The notes beneath the pieces are model-generated. The model did no database searches and was not told where the DNA came from. It was given only the letters and a program-made list of their open reading frames with translations. Made by a program: the position numbers and the translations under genes. From positions 1-26,579 of the forward strand of contig CAILKC010000128.1 of NCBI GenBank assembly GCA_903834675.1: a DNA stretch of 26,579 nt. Reading direction: 5' to 3'. Of this stretch, positions 6,762 to 14,883 are shown piece after piece. Position 1 is the first letter of the stretch, and the number at the start of each line of letters is the position of its first letter. This DNA is from an uncultured Victivallales bacterium. Lineage in GTDB: Bacteria; Verrucomicrobiota; Lentisphaeria; Oligosphaerales; JAFGRS01.

Positions 6762-6870
6762 AGTTCCCCCTCGTGTTTCCCGTGTCCTTCGTGGGCAGAG
6801 TTCCCCCTCGTGTTTCCCGTGTCCTTCGTGGGCAGAGTTCCCCCTCGTGTTTCCCGTGTCATTCGTAGGC
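6745..6870. repeat. 37-bp tandem repeat, three exact copies plus a partial fourth
   Basis: Copies are 6745-6781, 6782-6818 and 6819-6855, identical to each other, followed by a diverged partial copy at 6856-6870. Each unit starts gtgtccttcgtgggcagag, so it contains the outer part of the cassette's right-end repeat. The array therefore seems to have grown from that end. There are no spacers. The next gene starts at 6875, directly after it. Confidence 0.9.
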
Positions 6871-6874
6871 CGTC

Positions 6875-8305
6875 ATGCCTTATCGCCTTGCCATTTTCGA
6901 AACGCATCCTATCCAGTACAAGGTCCCGTGGTTTCGGGCGCTGGCACGGCATCCCGACCTTGATCTGACGGTGTTTTACTGCCTGATTCCGGACGCTCGG
7001 CAGCAGGGGAAGGGCTTCGGAGTCGACTTCCAGTGGGACGTACCGCTGCTGGATGGCTATCGGTACGTCGTTCTCAAGAACGTCGCCAAGGAGCCCGGCG
7101 TTACCCACTTCCTGGGGTGCGATACCCCGTCTGTCTACGAGTTGATTGCGGGGCGCTGGCCCACTGAGTACGCCAAGGAGTCGGCAACCCGGGAAAGCGC
7201 GGACTACAAGACCGCAGACGGCAGGACGACGGACCACCCGCCCTCGACTTCCGCCGCCCCGCCCTCGAGTGTCGCGCTTCAGGCTGCGCGCTTCGACGCC
7301 GTCATCATCAACGGCTGGGTGGTGAAGAGCTGTGTGCAGGCGCTCTGGGCTTGTCGGCGGGCCGGGGTGCCAGCCATCCTCCGCTGTGAGGCCAACGATC
7401 TGCGGCCTCGAGTCTGGTGGAAGACGCTGATTCACCGAACCCTGCTGCGGCAGTTCTCCGGCTTTATCGCCATCGGCGCGTCCAATCGTCAGTTCTACGT
7501 CAAACGGGGGGTGCCGGCGGCGCGCATCGTGGATGGGTTCTACTGCGTGGAGAACGAGCGGTTTGCGCGGAGTTGCCCACGGAACACACGAGCCACGCTG
7601 AGGCGGGGATGGGGGATTCCCGAGGACGCGGTCTGTCTTCTGTTCTGCGGTAAGTTCGAGCCCAAGAAGCGGCCGCTGGACGTCCTGCGTGCCCTGGCGC
7701 GCTTGCGGGCTGACGGCGGTGCCGCCCCTGGCGAGGAGCGCCGCGCGGCACGAGCGCGACAGGCACGTTGGGTTGCGGCGATCTCGGGCGATAGCGGACC
7801 TCAGGTCTCGGCTTTCGTCCCTCCTCCCGGCCTTCACGCGCTGATGGTCGGCGACGGCGAGTTGCGCGCGGAATGTGAGGCTTACGTACAGGAGCACAGG
7901 CTGCCGGTGACGTTTGCGGGGTTCCTCAACCAGTCGGAGATGCCGAAGGCGTACGCCGTCGCAGATTGTCTGGTGCTGCCGTCAGACCACGGCGAAACCT
8001 GGGGGTTGGTGGTCAACGAGGCCATGGCCTGCGGCTTGCCGGCGCTGGTGAGCGATCGGGTGGGCTGCCATCCCGATCTGGTCTGCGTCGGCGAAACCGG
8101 GTATGTGTTTCCCTTTGGCGACGTGGGGGCGCTGGCCGATCGGTTGCGGGAGCTGGCCACCGCGCCGGAGCGGCTGCGGGCGCTGGGAGAAAGGGCGCGC
8201 GAGCGTATTCGGCGGTACAGCATCGAAGCGCTGGTGGAGGGGACGCTGGCCGCGCTGCGACAGGTGACACGGTCGTCATGCCGCGGCGGTGCGTTCAAAG
8301 CGTGA
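6875..8305 (+). CDS. Family 4 glycosyltransferase with inserted segments
   Basis: A 476-aa GT4 enzyme, longer than the usual 360-400 aa. The N-terminus YRLAIFETHPIQYKVPWFRA is typical of a GT4 group in polysaccharide loci. The C-terminal domain has LLFCGKFEPKKRPLDVLRA, HALMVGDGELRAECE, VTFAGFLNQSEMPKAYAVAD and the E-x7-E motif ETWGLVVNE (Glu374, Glu382). The extra length lies in three low-complexity stretches that interrupt family sequence: about residues 95-132, about 234-241 (a degenerate cassette-end repeat, 7574-7597) and about 280-325. All stay in frame. ATG 6875 follows the 37-bp array directly; no clear ribosome site is seen. Specificity is unknown. Confidence 0.88.
   Translation: MPYRLAIFETHPIQYKVPWFRALARHPDLDLTVFYCLIPDARQQGKGFGVDFQWDVPLLDGYRYVVLKNVAKEPGVTHFLGCDTPSVYELIAGRWPTEYAKESATRESADYKTADGRTTDHPPSTSAAPPSSVALQAARFDAVIINGWVVKSCVQALWACRRAGVPAILRCEANDLRPRVWWKTLIHRTLLRQFSGFIAIGASNRQFYVKRGVPAARIVDGFYCVENERFARSCPRNTRATLRRGWGIPEDAVCLLFCGKFEPKKRPLDVLRALARLRADGGAAPGEERRAARARQARWVAAISGDSGPQVSAFVPPPGLHALMVGDGELRAECEAYVQEHRLPVTFAGFLNQSEMPKAYAVADCLVLPSDHGETWGLVVNEAMACGLPALVSDRVGCHPDLVCVGETGYVFPFGDVGALADRLRELATAPERLRALGERARERIRRYSIEALVEGTLAALRQVTRSSCRGGAFKA
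7574..7597 (-). repeat. Degenerate cassette-end repeat inside a GT4 gene
   Basis: The sequence tgcccacggaacacacgag and following bases resemble the left end of the GxxExxY cassette (tgcccacgaatgacacg...). It is in frame and encodes CPRNTRAT, placed between the acceptor domain and the donor domain of the glycosyltransferase. Several positions differ, so the assignment is tentative. Confidence 0.4.
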
Positions 8306-8406
8306 GTCAGGCCCGCCGCGTGGTTGAGGCGCTGACCAGGATTCTGCACGTGTCTGTCTCAGCCCACGGTTCGCAGTGCCGGTAGTTCCAAGCCCAGCGA
8401 CCCTTC

Positions 8407-9828
8407 ATGCCCATACAGACACTTCTCTTTGCCGCCTACGTCGCTGCCGCGACGCTGTTCGCCTTCACCAGTTGGCGGTCGGGGCCTTTTCTGATTGTGC
8501 TGGCGGCGGCCTTGCAGGACCCGATCCGCAAGACCACCCCGGGGACCCCGGCGTGGCTGATCCTGGGGGTGGCGCCGATCTTTGCCGCCTGGACCCTCGG
8601 TTTGGTGTCCCGGCATCCGGGCTGGTGGCAGGAGTTCCGCTGGCGCGAGCCGCGGTTAGCGCGGGCGATCGAGGTTTTTGCCGTGGGCCTCGTCATCCCC
8701 ATTCTGGTCGACCTGCAGTACGGCGTCGGCGGCATCAAGCTCGTCATCATGGGCATGTTGCTTTATGGGGTGGCTATCGCCAACCTGGTTTTGGGCTTCT
8801 ACTATGGCGCCGATCTCAACGTTGTGCGGCGGCTCTTCCGCTGGCATGTGCTGGTGACGGCGGCGATGGTGGTCGGGGTGGTGCTTGAGTACCGCGAGGT
8901 CTTTCCAGACTGGTACGCTTTGGGTACCCAGGCCATGGGTAACACCTGGATTCGGCATATCCCCGGCCGCCAGATCCGCATGATCGCCGGCTTCTACCGC
9001 AGCCCGGATATCATGGGCTGGCATGCGACCACTGCGGCCCTGCTGGCCATGCTGCTGGCGCTGACGTCGCGGACCGTCGCCGCACGGGCGCTCTGGCTGT
9101 GCCTTTCCGGGTGGTCGCTGCTTGGAACCTTCCTGTGCGGGCGCCGGAAGTTCTTCTACATGATTCCGCTTTTTCTGCTGGCCATGACCTGGCTCAGCCT
9201 GCGGCGGCGCGCCTCGGGAATGCCCAAGTTTGCCGCGCTGGGGGTGGTGAGCATGGTGCTGTTTCTGGGGATCTACACTGCCGTAGGACCCTATGAGGAC
9301 GTCGCGGTGTATTACTTCGCCACGGTTGGGGACACGGTACGGCGCGCCCAGGACTTTGGCATCGGGGAAATCCTCGATACGTTCCAGCAATTCGGGTATC
9401 TGGGTCAGGGCCTCGGCGCTGCGGCTACCGGCGCGCATCACCTCGAGGCGGCAGATGACCGCCCGCGCACCTGGCAGGAGGGAGGGCTTGGTCGGCTGGC
9501 CGTCGAGTTGGGGCTGCCTGGACTGCTGTGCGCCTTCTGGCTTGCCTACGTCCTGCTGCGGCGTCTGCATGCTCAGGCCCGCGACCCTGGGGCGGCAAGG
9601 GACTCAGCCGGCGACCTGTACATGGGCGTCTATGCGCTCATTCTGGCCAACGGCACCAGCTTCGTTATCTCCGGGCAGATCTTTGGTGAGCCCTTTGTGG
9701 GTTTCTTTTTCTCTCTGCTGCTGGGGGTTGCTCTGGCGAGCACCCCGCCAGGCGCGCCGGCGTTCGCGCCCGTGGTGTTGCCGCGGCGTCCCGGCGCCGT
9801 CGGAGGTCGGCTGATGGGGCGCCCGTAG
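8407..9828 (+). CDS. O-antigen polymerase/ligase-like membrane protein
   Basis: A 473-aa protein with about ten or more hydrophobic segments across its length, the first at residues 1-20. A Wzy_C/O-antigen-ligase pattern is visible: a short arginine-rich turn (CGRRKFFYMIPLFLLAM) in the middle, a large soluble loop with GYLGQGLGAAATGAHHL, and then WQEGGLGRLAVELGLPGLL, which fits the 'N..l..l.elG..gll' tail of the family. Such proteins polymerise repeat units or attach chains to lipid A core or protein in the periplasm. Its place among glycosyltransferases supports a role as Wzy. Polymerase and ligase cannot be told apart by sequence alone. No clear ribosome site precedes ATG 8407. Confidence 0.7.
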   Translation: MPIQTLLFAAYVAAATLFAFTSWRSGPFLIVLAAALQDPIRKTTPGTPAWLILGVAPIFAAWTLGLVSRHPGWWQEFRWREPRLARAIEVFAVGLVIPILVDLQYGVGGIKLVIMGMLLYGVAIANLVLGFYYGADLNVVRRLFRWHVLVTAAMVVGVVLEYREVFPDWYALGTQAMGNTWIRHIPGRQIRMIAGFYRSPDIMGWHATTAALLAMLLALTSRTVAARALWLCLSGWSLLGTFLCGRRKFFYMIPLFLLAMTWLSLRRRASGMPKFAALGVVSMVLFLGIYTAVGPYEDVAVYYFATVGDTVRRAQDFGIGEILDTFQQFGYLGQGLGAAATGAHHLEAADDRPRTWQEGGLGRLAVELGLPGLLCAFWLAYVLLRRLHAQARDPGAARDSAGDLYMGVYALILANGTSFVISGQIFGEPFVGFFFSLLLGVALASTPPGAPAFAPVVLPRRPGAVGGRLMGRP

Positions 9829-9863
9829 CCCCTTCGCGCCGACCCTGTGGGCAGGTGTGATTC

Positions 9864-10991
9864 ATGGGTCCGTTTCGCCTTACCCTCCTCAGCACGGCTG
9901 CCGTGGACCGCCCCGGCAGCATGCGGCGCTATGCCGAGTTGGTGCAGGAGGCACTGCGGACTCTGCCCGAGGGCGTCCGTCCCGTCGTAACGCTCGTTTC
10001 CCTCGCTTCACCGCAGCCCTCGTTCCCCGCGCTGGCTGGCCTTTCCTCTCGCCTGGCCAACTGGCTGCACCATGCGGTCTGCGCGGCACGGGTCCGCGGT
10101 GCCACGCAGCGGACGCATCCCGATCTCGTGCATGTGCTGGACGCCAGCCATGCCTATGTGGTGAACGCGCTGCCACGGCGACTGCCCGTCGTGGCCACTG
10201 TGCATGATCTCATCCCTCTGCTGACGGCGCGCGGGGAATTGCCGGGGCCGCAGCCGTCGGTCGGGGCACGGTGTCTATGGAGGCTGTCTCTCAGAGGGAT
10301 GGCGCGCTGTCGGGGCCTCCTGGCCGATAGTGACAGCACGCGCCGGGACCTGGCGCGGCTGTCGTGCCTGGACTCCGGCCGCATCGGCGTGGTCGGTAAC
10401 GCCATCGGCGCGCCTGAGGTGTGGCGTCGGGCGCCGACCGGGGAAGTTCACTGCCCTGTCCCCTTCATTTTCCACCTCGGTCATAACGCGGCCTACAAGA
10501 ACCGCGAGGGCGTATTGCGGGTGGCGGCGCTGGTCTTGCGGGAGTGTCCCATCCGACTGGTGCTGGCTGGGCCGCCGCCGACCGCGGCGTTGCGTCGGCT
10601 CGCCGCGGAACTCGCGCTGGAGGCAGCCATCGACTGGCGCTGCGAGGTCAGCGACGCGGAGCTTCAGGCACTCTACCGCTCGGCGGCGGTGTTTCTCTTT
10701 CCCAGCCTCTACGAGGGCTTCGGCTGGCCGCCGCTCGAGGCGATGGCGTGCGGCTGTCCCGTGGTCTGCTCGAATACGGCCTCGCTGCCGGAGGTGGTCG
10801 GTGCTGCGGCCTTGCTTGCCGGTCCCGCCGACCACGCGGCCATGGCCCGGCACTGTCTCGACCTGCTCACGCAGCCGGCGGTGCGGGCGGAGTGGGTCAG
10901 GCGAGGGCACGAGAACACCAAGCGCTTCACCCAGGAGCGTTTTGCGACAGAACTGCTGGACGCCTACCGCAGGGCGCGGAAAACCAGGTGA
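9864..10991 (+). CDS. Family 4 glycosyltransferase
   Basis: A 375-aa GT4 enzyme. The N-terminal acceptor domain includes PDLVHVLDASHAYVVNALP and VVATVHDLIPLL, common in mannosyltransferase-like GT4 proteins. The donor domain contains PFIFHLGHNAAYKNREGVLR, then FLFPSLYEGFGWPPLEAMAC with the E-x7-E motif EGFGWPPLE, and SNTASLPEVVGAAALL. Length and order of motifs are normal. ATG 9864 is 35 bp after the previous gene. The EGFGWPPLEAMACG.P form is frequent in mannosyl-type GT4 enzymes, but sugar specificity cannot be fixed. Confidence 0.9.
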   Translation: MGPFRLTLLSTAAVDRPGSMRRYAELVQEALRTLPEGVRPVVTLVSLASPQPSFPALAGLSSRLANWLHHAVCAARVRGATQRTHPDLVHVLDASHAYVVNALPRRLPVVATVHDLIPLLTARGELPGPQPSVGARCLWRLSLRGMARCRGLLADSDSTRRDLARLSCLDSGRIGVVGNAIGAPEVWRRAPTGEVHCPVPFIFHLGHNAAYKNREGVLRVAALVLRECPIRLVLAGPPPTAALRRLAAELALEAAIDWRCEVSDAELQALYRSAAVFLFPSLYEGFGWPPLEAMACGCPVVCSNTASLPEVVGAAALLAGPADHAAMARHCLDLLTQPAVRAEWVRRGHENTKRFTQERFATELLDAYRRARKTR

Positions 10992-11027
10992 CCGCTCGGC
11001 GGCGGGCGGCTGTGAGGTGGGCGCCAT

Positions 11028-12164
11028 ATGCTGGTCCTTCTCAACCTGCTTTCCACCACCAACGCCAGCGGTCGCAGCGTGCTGGTTGGGCATCTGTCGC
11101 GTTTGCTGGCGTGGGCTGGTGAGGCGCATGAGTTCGTCGGGCTTTGCCATGCGGGCAACCGCGACCTGCGGGAGATTCTGCCGCGGGGCATTCGCTGGAT
11201 CGAGTGTCCCGCCTGGACCGGGCGCTGGTTTGGGCGGGCGGTCTGGGAACGCACGCGGCTGGGGGGCGTGGTGCGGCGGATCGGGGCAGACGTGCTGTTC
11301 ATGGCGTCGGGCACGGTGGTCGAGACGTGCCGCATCCCGCAGGTGTCGCTGGCCATGAACCCGTGGTGTCTGGTGCCCGCGGCCTGGACCTCCCGGCGCG
11401 ACTGGGCCAAGGCCTGGCTGCAACGCCGGGCCTACCGCAGCGCCGTGCGCCGCGCCGCGCTGATGGTCTATCTGTCGCGCTATCTGCGAGATGCCTACGT
11501 CGCCAACGCCGGTGGCGCCGAGAGGGATTACGTGATCGCCCCGGCGGGTCTCAACGACGACGTGCTCACGGCTTGTGGCCAGCCGGGCGCTCGCGACGGT
11601 CATCGGCCCCTCCGCATCGTCTGCGTCTCGCTGATGGCGCCACACAAGGGCGTCGAAACGGTCCTGGAGGCGCTGGCCTTGCTGCGCGGGCGCTACGCCC
11701 TGCCGGCAGAGCTGCACCTGGTCGGCGGCTGGCCGGCTCCCGCCTACGCGCAATCCATGCGGGCTTTGAGTCGCCGACTGGGACTGGAGGCCGCGGTCCA
11801 CATTCATGGCTTCGTCTCGCGGCAAACGCTCTTTGACCACTACGCTCAAGCCAGCGCGTTCTGTCTGATGAGCCGGTGTGAATCGTTCGGCATCCCCGCG
11901 GTCGAGGCACAGTGTTTCGGCACCCCAGTGGTCAGCTCGAACGGTTGCGCGATTCCCGAGGTCTGCGGCGCGGGCGGCATCTACCCTGCTCCCGCTGACC
12001 GCGAGGGCACCGCTGCCGCCCTGGCGCGGCTGCTGACCGATCCGGTTGAGTGGAGCCGTTACTCCCAGGCCGCCATCGCCAATGCCGCCAGGTATACCTA
12101 CGACCTGACCGCGAAACCGCTGCTGAAGGTGCTGGAGATAGGCGCTCGGACTCCCAAGAGCTAA
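11028..12164 (+). CDS. Family 4 glycosyltransferase
   Basis: A 378-aa GT4 enzyme. It starts MLVLLNLLSTTNASGRSVLV and has a central SRYLRDAYVANAGGAERDYV. The donor domain shows RIVCVSLMAPHKGVETVLEA, AELHLVGGWPAPAYAQSM, VHIHGFVSRQTLFDHYAQAS and the E-x7-E motif ESFGIPAVE. The ATG at 11028 has a gaggtggg ribosome site and lies 36 bp after the previous GT4. The two adjacent GT4 genes differ strongly in their N-terminal halves, so they probably act on different acceptors and are not a recent duplication. Confidence 0.9.
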   Translation: MLVLLNLLSTTNASGRSVLVGHLSRLLAWAGEAHEFVGLCHAGNRDLREILPRGIRWIECPAWTGRWFGRAVWERTRLGGVVRRIGADVLFMASGTVVETCRIPQVSLAMNPWCLVPAAWTSRRDWAKAWLQRRAYRSAVRRAALMVYLSRYLRDAYVANAGGAERDYVIAPAGLNDDVLTACGQPGARDGHRPLRIVCVSLMAPHKGVETVLEALALLRGRYALPAELHLVGGWPAPAYAQSMRALSRRLGLEAAVHIHGFVSRQTLFDHYAQASAFCLMSRCESFGIPAVEAQCFGTPVVSSNGCAIPEVCGAGGIYPAPADREGTAAALARLLTDPVEWSRYSQAAIANAARYTYDLTAKPLLKVLEIGARTPKS

Positions 12165-12241
12165 GAGCGCGGTCCGTGCCATTTGTGGGCTCGCCCACCG
12201 TCCCACCGTCTTGTAGGGTCACACCACCTGGAGTCTACCGC

Positions 12242-13297
12242 ATGCGTTCCCACAGTGCTCCGCTGCGTCAAGTCAATGCCGTTGCACCCATCCGCATCTG
12301 TGATAACGGTGGCTGGACGGACACCTGGTTTGCCGGGCACGGCAAGGTCTTCAACATCGCGGTGTACCCCTATGTCGAGGTGCAGATGCGGGTGTTGCCG
12401 CGAAAAGGGGAGCACGAACGTTTCACCATCCACGCCGAGAACTACGGCGAGCGCTACCAATTGGCCGACCCCAAGGGGGTCTATGACAAGCATCCGCTGC
12501 TTGAGGCGGCCTTGGACTACATGCACATTCCCGAGGAGTTCAGCCTTGATCTGGCCATCTACAGCGAGGCGCCGGGCGGCTGCTCGACGGGGACCTCCGC
12601 CGCCGTGAGCGTGGCCCTCGTCGGCGCCCTGGATACCTTGACCCCAGGTCGGATGACGCCGCACGAGGTGGCCGCGGCGGCTCATCGCATCGAGACGGAG
12701 CTGCTCAAGCAGGAATGCGGTATCCAGGACCAGTTGGCCAGCGCCTATGGCGGCATTTGCTTCATCGACATGCATCAGTTTCCGCATGCGTCGGTGAGCC
12801 GCATCGAAGTCCCGGACGTGGTCAAGTGGGAACTGGAGAGTCGGCTGTTGCTGCTCTACACGGGCCAGGCGCATAGCTCCTCGGAGGTGCATCGCAAGGT
12901 GATTCGTGAGCTCGAGGACGCGGGCCCTACCTGTCCGAAGCTCACGCCATTGCGTCAGGCGGCGGAGCGCTCCCGCGATGCGCTGTATGCCGGGGACCTG
13001 AACGCGCTCGGCCAGGCCATGATTGCCAACACTGAGGCGCAAGGTAACCTGAATGCCAGCCTCATCGGCCCGGCACATCAGGAGATCATTGCCATCGCAC
13101 GCAAGCACGGCGCGGTGGGCTGGAAGGTCAATGGCGCCGGCGGCAATGGCGGCTCAGTGGCCATTCTGACCAGCCCCGATCATAGCACCAAACGCGCCAC
13201 CATCCGCGACATCGAAGCCGCCAACTCCAAATACCGCACAATTCCCATCCAGCTTGCCGATCACGGCTTGCGCGTCTGGGAATCGCGGTTAGCGTGA
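12242..13297 (+). CDS. GHMP-family sugar kinase (HddA/galactokinase-like)
   Basis: A 351-aa kinase that should phosphorylate a sugar or sugar phosphate with ATP. Motif 1 is APIRICDNGGWTDTWFAGHG near residue 14. The ATP-loop motif 2 is PGGCSTGTSAAVSVAL (from residue 111), and motif 3 is NGAGGNGGS (297-305). Motif 1 groups it with D-glycero-D-manno-heptose 7-phosphate kinase and fucokinase-type enzymes. No matching isomerase, phosphatase or separate nucleotidyltransferase for a heptose pathway is in the window, so the HddA label stays tentative. I start at ATG 12242 because the frame upstream (from 12050) lies in the preceding gene and a repeat-like spacer. The gap to the previous gene holds a short ttgtgggc repeat remnant. 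Confidence 0.85.
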   Translation: MRSHSAPLRQVNAVAPIRICDNGGWTDTWFAGHGKVFNIAVYPYVEVQMRVLPRKGEHERFTIHAENYGERYQLADPKGVYDKHPLLEAALDYMHIPEEFSLDLAIYSEAPGGCSTGTSAAVSVALVGALDTLTPGRMTPHEVAAAAHRIETELLKQECGIQDQLASAYGGICFIDMHQFPHASVSRIEVPDVVKWELESRLLLLYTGQAHSSSEVHRKVIRELEDAGPTCPKLTPLRQAAERSRDALYAGDLNALGQAMIANTEAQGNLNASLIGPAHQEIIAIARKHGAVGWKVNGAGGNGGSVAILTSPDHSTKRATIRDIEAANSKYRTIPIQLADHGLRVWESRLA

Positions 13298-13460
13298 GCG
13301 TTCCTGGCGCCCTCGAGATGCCCACGGGGGACACCCGAAGTACAGCGGGGCTTCAGCGCAGTGGGGTGGCTGGCGAGCGTCGGTCACGATCCTGGAGACC
13401 AGGTCGAACGTAGCGCGCCCGGAGGCGTTTTTCGGGTGGGTTTCACAGCCCAGGATTTCC

Positions 13461-14021
13461 ATGGCCAAACTCTCGATCGAGCAGAATCGCCAGGAGCGCA
13501 AGTACTCGCGCCGGGAGCAGGTGCTGCGCCTGCTTTGGGGGCTGGTGGGCTGGCCCTTGTTTCGCTTGAGCCCGCGACCGTGTTTTGGCTGGCGGCGCTT
13601 CGTTCTGCGGCGCTTCGGGGCGCGGGTTGGTCGGCAGGTGCATATCTATCCATCGGTCGAGATCTACTTTCCCTGGAACCTGACCATCGGCGGCTGGTCG
13701 GCGCTGGGGGAGGGCGTGCGGGTGTACAATCTCGGGCCGGTAACCATCGGCTCTCGCGTGACCATCTCGCAGCGGGCCCATCTCTGCGCCGGCACCCACG
13801 ACTTCCGCGATCCGGCCATGCCGCTGCTCAAGCCGCCGATCACGATTGCCGACCAGGTCTGGGTCTGTGCGGAGGCTTTTGTGGGGCCCGGGGTGACGGT
13901 CGGTGAGGGTGCGGTGGTGGGCGCGCGGGCGGTGGTGGTGAAGGATGTCGCTCCGTGGACGATTATGGCAGGTAATCCGGCCCGTGAGATCGGCAAGAGA
14001 GGAATGAGGGATGAACGTTGA
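13461..14021 (+). CDS. WcaF-type hexapeptide-repeat acetyltransferase
   Basis: A 186-aa acyltransferase that likely adds an acetyl group from acetyl-CoA to a sugar hydroxyl. The N-terminal helix region (VLRLLWGLVGWPLFRLSPRP) is typical of the WcaF/colanic acid acetyltransferase branch. After it come left-handed beta-helix repeats: VHIYPSVEIYFPWNLTIGG, VTIGSRVTISQRAHLCAG, ITIADQVWVCAEAFVGPG and VTVGEGAVVGARAVV. The likely catalytic His113 is in CAGTHDF. The end PWTIMAGNPAREIG is the usual family tail. An aggattt ribosome site precedes ATG 13461. The 163 bp upstream contain a tgcccacgggggacacccga stretch that may be a worn repeat. The 3' end overlaps the next gene by 11 bp. Confidence 0.9.
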   Translation: MAKLSIEQNRQERKYSRREQVLRLLWGLVGWPLFRLSPRPCFGWRRFVLRRFGARVGRQVHIYPSVEIYFPWNLTIGGWSALGEGVRVYNLGPVTIGSRVTISQRAHLCAGTHDFRDPAMPLLKPPITIADQVWVCAEAFVGPGVTVGEGAVVGARAVVVKDVAPWTIMAGNPAREIGKRGMRDER

Positions 14022-14799
14022 GACGTCCGACCCAGCCCCACCCGTATTCTTTTCCATCGTCATTCCGGCCCACAATGAAGAGGGATGCATCGGGCCGACG
14101 CTGGATGCCATTCTGGCGCGGTTTCGAGAGGAGAGCATCGAGGACTTCGAGATTGTGGTGGTGAATGATAACAGTCGGGATCGCACCGAGGCCATCCTGC
14201 GGGAATACGCCGGGAACTTTCCGCAGGTGCGCTATGTGAACAACGCTCCGCCCAATGGCTTTGGGTTTGCCGTTCGCCGCGGCCTGGAGGAGTTCAAGGG
14301 CGACGCGGTTGCCATCGTCATGGCAGACCTCTCGGATTCGCCTGCCGACATCGTGACCTACTACCGGCGCCTGAAAGCGGGCGCCGAATGTGTCTTCGGA
14401 TCGCGCTTCATCCGCGGCGCCAAGGTTGCCGACTATCCGTGGCTGAAGCTCGTCGTCAACCGGCTGGCGAATGTGTTTGTCAAGTGGCTCTTCTGGCTCG
14501 ATCACAACGACATCACCAACGCCTTCAAAGCCTACCGCCGGGAGGTCATCGAGGGCATCCAGCCCTTGCTTTCGCATCACTTCAACCTGACCGTTGAGAT
14601 GCCGCTGAAGGCGATGGTGCGCGGGTACAGTTACGAACGGGTCCCGATCTCGTGGACCAATCGCGCCGCCGGGGAATCCAAGCTGCGCATGAAGGAGATG
14701 GGCAGTCGCTATCTTTTCATCGTGCTCTACGTATGGCTGGAGAAGAAGCTATCACGCGGGGACTACCACCGGGGTCGATGCCGCCGAACGTCCGCGTGA
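14011..14799 (+). CDS. DPM1-like family 2 glycosyltransferase
   Basis: A 262-aa GT2 enzyme related to dolichol/polyprenyl-phosphate mannosyltransferases. It shows FSIVIPAHNEEGCIGPTLDA, FEIVVVNDNSRDRTEAI, GFGFAVRRGLEEFKGDAVAI and the acidic motif MADLSDSP (Asp106, Asp109). The C-terminal FGSRFIRGAKVADYPWLKL and NAFKAYRREVIEGIQPLLS match the family pattern. There is no C-terminal membrane pair, as in soluble DPM1-type enzymes. It may charge a polyprenyl phosphate or act as a normal sugar transferase. It starts inside the end of the acetyltransferase and stands just before two tandem SDR genes, which suggests it uses their product. Confidence 0.88.
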   Translation: MNVETSDPAPPVFFSIVIPAHNEEGCIGPTLDAILARFREESIEDFEIVVVNDNSRDRTEAILREYAGNFPQVRYVNNAPPNGFGFAVRRGLEEFKGDAVAIVMADLSDSPADIVTYYRRLKAGAECVFGSRFIRGAKVADYPWLKLVVNRLANVFVKWLFWLDHNDITNAFKAYRREVIEGIQPLLSHHFNLTVEMPLKAMVRGYSYERVPISWTNRAAGESKLRMKEMGSRYLFIVLYVWLEKKLSRGDYHRGRCRRTSA

Positions 14800-14883
14800 T
14801 ATCGGTCGGGTCTGAGCCGCGTAGCAGTATGTCCATGATGAATGTGAAATGTGCTCGCAGACTGTATACGGAGGCAGGCAATC

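Noticed and set aside
6745..6870. Possible CRISPR array
   Set aside because: The 37-bp units follow one another directly with no spacers, only about 3.4 copies exist, and no cas gene is near. It is a plain tandem repeat.
10275..12206. 643-codon open frame on the minus strand
   Set aside because: It lies opposite two clear GT4 genes, has the Arg/Pro/His-rich composition typical of antisense frames in GC-rich DNA, and shows no family motifs.
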